Assembly (NCBI GenBank): GCA_029582165.1
Contig: CM055880.1
Coordinates: 4,960,001 to 5,024,000, forward strand
DNA length: 64,000 bases
Source of the DNA: Portulaca oleracea
Taxonomy: Eukaryota > Streptophyta > Magnoliopsida > Caryophyllales > Portulacaceae
Direction: 5' to 3'
Shown here: one piece after another, positions 61,187-64,000 of the stretch
Layout of the letters: the number at the start of each line of letters is the position of its first letter
Numbering within the stretch: the stretch's first letter is position 1
Position numbers and translations under genes: made by a program
Notes under the pieces: generated by a model
Databases searched by the model: none
The model's input: only the letters and a program-made list of their open reading frames with translations
What the model was told of the DNA's origin: nothing

Positions 61187-63646
61187 ATGCGAACCTTCCT
61201 TTCGATTCGGACACCCAGTTCGTTGTTCTTCCTTCTGATTCTTCTGGGTTTCCTCCGTTTTCCGGCGACATCTCTGCCGGAGAAATCGATTCTTCTTCAC
61301 TTCAAATCCTCCGTTTCCGATCCGGCCGGAATCCTCGCCACCTGGGTCCCACTCGACGGTTCCAGAGAGTTCGAGCACTGCTCATGGCGTGGCGTATACT
61401 GCGACTCCCAATTTAGGGTTTCGTCCCTCGTAATTGGGGGCGGATATGGAGGTAATCGTGAATTAGGGCAAGATTTAGGGTTTGATTGTTTTAATGTTTC
61501 TCGGTTTCCGTTTTATGGGGTTGGGATTAGGCGGCGTTGTGATGGTAGGAATGGGAAATTGATTGGGGAGTTGTCGCCTCTGATTGGGAAATTGAAGAAA
61601 CTTAGGGTTTTGTCTATGCCTTTTCATGAGTTTAGGGGTGAAATTCCGTCCGAGATTTGGGGGTTGGAGGATTTGGAGGTGCTTGATCTTGAAGGGAATT
61701 TGATCTCGGGCCGGTTGCCGGAGGAGATTCCGGGTTTGAGGAGATTGAGGGTTTTGAATTTAGGGTTGAATGAGATTGGTGGGAAGATTCCGAATTCGCT
61801 TTCCCAATTGTCGGGTTTGGAGCTCTTGAATTTGGGTGGTAATCAGTTGGATGGATCAATCCCCGCGTTTGTTGGGCAGTATAGGAAGTTATGGGGACTG
61901 TATTTGTCCATGAATCGGTTAAATGGTCGAATTCCTGATGTTTGGGGAAGAAGTAATTGTGCGAATCTTAGGTATCTCGATTTGTCGAACAACGCTTTAC
62001 ATGGAAAGATACCACGGAGTTTGGGGGATTGTCGGGAGTTACGAGTCCTTTCAGTGGCTTCTAACGCCTTGCAAGGCGTTATCCCACACGAGTTGGGCAG
62101 TCTCGGAAAGCTCGAAGTTCTAGATGTTTCTAGAAACAGGCTGGGCGGACTCCTCCCTTCTGAGCTCGCAAATTGCGCTCGATTGTCGATTCTTGTGTTG
62201 TCGAATCACAATGACCCATTTTCACCGAACGGATTGTTGTCCTCGATGGGTGAAAGTAATCTCTTCGAGGGTTCTATCCCGACAGAGATTGTGGCATTGC
62301 CCAAGTTGCGAATGATTTGGGCACCTAAAGCAGGTTTCCCGAGTAATATCTTTACTGGATTCGGTGTCTGTGATTCGAGGATTTCAACTTTGAATAATGC
62401 TCCCGCTGCCTATCTTTCGTTCTTCATCAACAGAGCTTGCCTGAGCAGAGTTACGAAACCGGGAAATGCAAGGTTGCTTGCAGAACTCACTCCATCCCCT
62501 GATGAAATTATGACATCCCCAACGGTGCAGAGCAACGCCGAGGATTTGCAGACCAATGCGGAATCTCCAGCAGGAGGCGACTCTAATTATGGTAACAGGT
62601 TCAACTCCATTGAGATTGCGTCGATAGTATCCGCATCTGTTATTGTCCTTGTTCTGTTTGCGCTTGTTGTCTTCTTCATCTACACGAGGAAGTGCGCTCC
62701 AAGAGACAGTTCGAGGGTTCAAGTCTACGAAAGAAGGGAGATCAAGGTTTTCACTGACATTGGAGTGCCACTGAACTTCCAGCATGTTGTCAAGGCGACG
62801 GACTGTTTCAGTGCCGGAAACTGCATCGGATGTGGTGGCTTTGGGGCCACTTACAAGGCCGAGATATCTCCCGGGGTTGTAGTAGCCGTCAAAAGGCTCG
62901 CTGTTGGAAGGTTCCACTGCATCCAACAGTTCCATGCCGAGATCAAGACCCTTGGAAGGATCCGGCACCCCCACCTGGTAACCCTGATAGGGTACCACGC
63001 GAGCGAATCCGAGATGTTCCTCATCTACAACTACCTCCCCGGGGGAAACCTCGAGAAGTTCATCCAAGAGAGAGCGTCGAAAAACATCAAATGGAACGTG
63101 ATCCACAAGATCGCCCTCGACATAGCCCACGCAATCGCTTACCTGCACGACGAGTGCAACCCTAGGGTCATCCACCGGGACGTCAAGCCGAGCAACATCC
63201 TGTTGGACAACGACTTCAATGCTTACCTGTCTGACTTCGGGCTGTCGAGGCTGTTGGAGAATTCCGAGACCCACGCAACCACCGGCGTTGCAGGGACTTT
63301 CGGGTACTTAGCCCCGGAATACGCAATGACATGCCGCGTGTCGGAGAAAGCCGATGTCTACAGCTACGGGGTTGTCCTGCTCGAGCTGATCTCGGACAAG
63401 AAGGCGTTGGACCCGTCCTTCTCCTCGCACGGGAATGGGTTCAACATCGTCTCATGGGCCCACATGCTGCTGCGCCAGGGCCGAGCCAAGGAGGTCTTCA
63501 CCGCCGCGATATGGGAGAGCGGGCCCCATGATGACCTCGTCGAGGTGCTGCATCTCGCCGTAAAGTGCACCGTCGATTCGCTCACCATCAGGCCGACGAT
63601 GAAGCAAGTGGTTCAACTGCTAAAACAACTCCGGCCGATTGGTTAG
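61187..63646 (+). CDS. LRR receptor-like kinase, RPK2/TOAD2 type with short ectodomain
   Basis: Single-exon frame of 819 aa, plasma-membrane Ser/Thr kinase. Signal peptide (about 1-30), LRR N-cap ([18 protein letters not shown], then CSWRGVYCD), a block of about ten LRRs to residue about 375, a non-LRR juxtamembrane stretch, one membrane helix (about 475-500, [17 protein letters not shown]), then kinase. Gly loop GCGGFG (about 547-552), VAVKRL, catalytic HRDVKPSN (about 663), DFG (about 683), APE (about 709): all intact, RD type. The tail matches RPK2 ([26 protein letters not shown]). RPK2 is about 1,150 aa; the missing part is the second LRR block after the WAP(K/R)A motif. RPK2 acts in anther, embryo and CLAVATA-type signalling; this short form may differ. 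Confidence 0.9.
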   Translation: MRTFLSIRTPSSLFFLLILLGFLRFPATSLPEKSILLHFKSSVSDPAGILATWVPLDGSREFEHCSWRGVYCDSQFRVSSLVIGGGYGGNRELGQDLGFDCFNVSRFPFYGVGIRRRCDGRNGKLIGELSPLIGKLKKLRVLSMPFHEFRGEIPSEIWGLEDLEVLDLEGNLISGRLPEEIPGLRRLRVLNLGLNEIGGKIPNSLSQLSGLELLNLGGNQLDGSIPAFVGQYRKLWGLYLSMNRLNGRIPDVWGRSNCANLRYLDLSNNALHGKIPRSLGDCRELRVLSVASNALQGVIPHELGSLGKLEVLDVSRNRLGGLLPSELANCARLSILVLSNHNDPFSPNGLLSSMGESNLFEGSIPTEIVALPKLRMIWAPKAGFPSNIFTGFGVCDSRISTLNNAPAAYLSFFINRACLSRVTKPGNARLLAELTPSPDEIMTSPTVQSNAEDLQTNAESPAGGDSNYGNRFNSIEIASIVSASVIVLVLFALVVFFIYTRKCAPRDSSRVQVYERREIKVFTDIGVPLNFQHVVKATDCFSAGNCIGCGGFGATYKAEISPGVVVAVKRLAVGRFHCIQQFHAEIKTLGRIRHPHLVTLIGYHASESEMFLIYNYLPGGNLEKFIQERASKNIKWNVIHKIALDIAHAIAYLHDECNPRVIHRDVKPSNILLDNDFNAYLSDFGLSRLLENSETHATTGVAGTFGYLAPEYAMTCRVSEKADVYSYGVVLLELISDKKALDPSFSSHGNGFNIVSWAHMLLRQGRAKEVFTAAIWESGPHDDLVEVLHLAVKCTVDSLTIRPTMKQVVQLLKQLRPIG

Positions 63647-64000
63647 GTAGTCTCCAATGTAAGGGTTTTCTTCCTTTTTTTTTTTACATTTTTATATTTT
63701 GTGCCCAGTTTTGCATCAGAGATGATGGCATATGCTTGTGTAGTAGTGTACTGTCAAATATCCAAACCCTCTCAAGTGTATTATTATCCCAGTGCCATAT
63801 GAAGAGGGGGGGCCAAGTTGTGAATTTCCCCTTAGAATGTAGATATTAATAGTCAGTCAGTATGTCTCCCAAGGTGTTTGTTTAGTAGGGCATAAATTTT
63901 AGAGTAATATTATTATTCATTATACCTTGGTTCCTGCTGCAGCATTTGAAATGTACAATAACATGAGAATGAGTTGCATCATTTTTTTTTTCCAAATCAT
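63647..64000 (+). other. 3' flank of the RPK2-like gene
   Basis: T-rich 3'UTR sequence. No further gene before the window end. Confidence 0.5.

Noticed and set aside
62384..63274. 296-codon open frame antisense to the RPK2-like kinase
   Set aside because: It mirrors the GC-rich, strongly biased kinase coding sequence. Its product has no recognisable domain, and it is a shadow.

Overview
This window is nuclear DNA of a flowering plant, most likely a eudicot. It is AT-rich, with many short spliceosomal introns, and it carries single-copy plant genes (PRL1, eL42, MRS2, an RPK2-like receptor kinase), nuclear-type tRNAs and a dense load of short non-autonomous transposons (hAT-like and Stowaway-like). 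I could not fix the species.

Layout: 1-1730 holds the first four coding exons of a PRL1-type WD40 gene on the minus strand, which runs off the left edge. 2-9 kb is intergenic: transposon relics, an unknown 3' exon, a LINE RNase H relic, a tRNA-Leu(CAA) and a 282-bp-period direct repeat. 9-41 kb is a tandem cluster of four PAP1/PAP27-type purple acid phosphatase genes, all on the plus strand with the same 12-exon plan. Copy A (9263-13878) and copy D (35734-41405) are intact. Copy B (15271-17128) is a pseudogene that lost exons 2-8 and 12. Copy C (19459-25395) is open except for one TGA at the codon for a conserved Trp in exon 2. Between C and D lie a decayed PARN fragment and a complete ribosomal protein eL42 gene, followed by a long AT-rich stretch.

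The most unusual feature is a minus-strand tRNA-Ala(UGC)/tRNA-Ile(AAU) pair in intron 10 of copies B, C and D, but not A. Two more pairs lie outside the genes. All five keep a 64-bp spacer, and the spacer and flanks I read carry T-run Pol III terminators. Relics of PAP exons 9 and 10 lie next to several pairs, so the tRNA block and PAP pieces were duplicated together.

42-48 kb holds an MRS2/CorA magnesium transporter gene on the minus strand with a probable long 5'UTR intron. 48.9-50 kb is a dead RTE-type LINE. 51.4-54.2 kb is a four-exon gene for a plant protein of unknown function with a strikingly Cys-rich C-terminus. 54.3-60.7 kb is transposon-rich, including a hAT element nested in a Stowaway-like element. 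61.2-63.6 kb is a single-exon RPK2-like receptor kinase whose ectodomain is about 330 residues shorter than usual.

The genes do not form one pathway. The coherent story is local amplification of a phosphatase gene with embedded tRNA genes, two copies of which are decaying, amid repeated small-transposon insertion. Exon boundaries were read by eye from GT/AG sites, frame continuity and agreement between paralogs.
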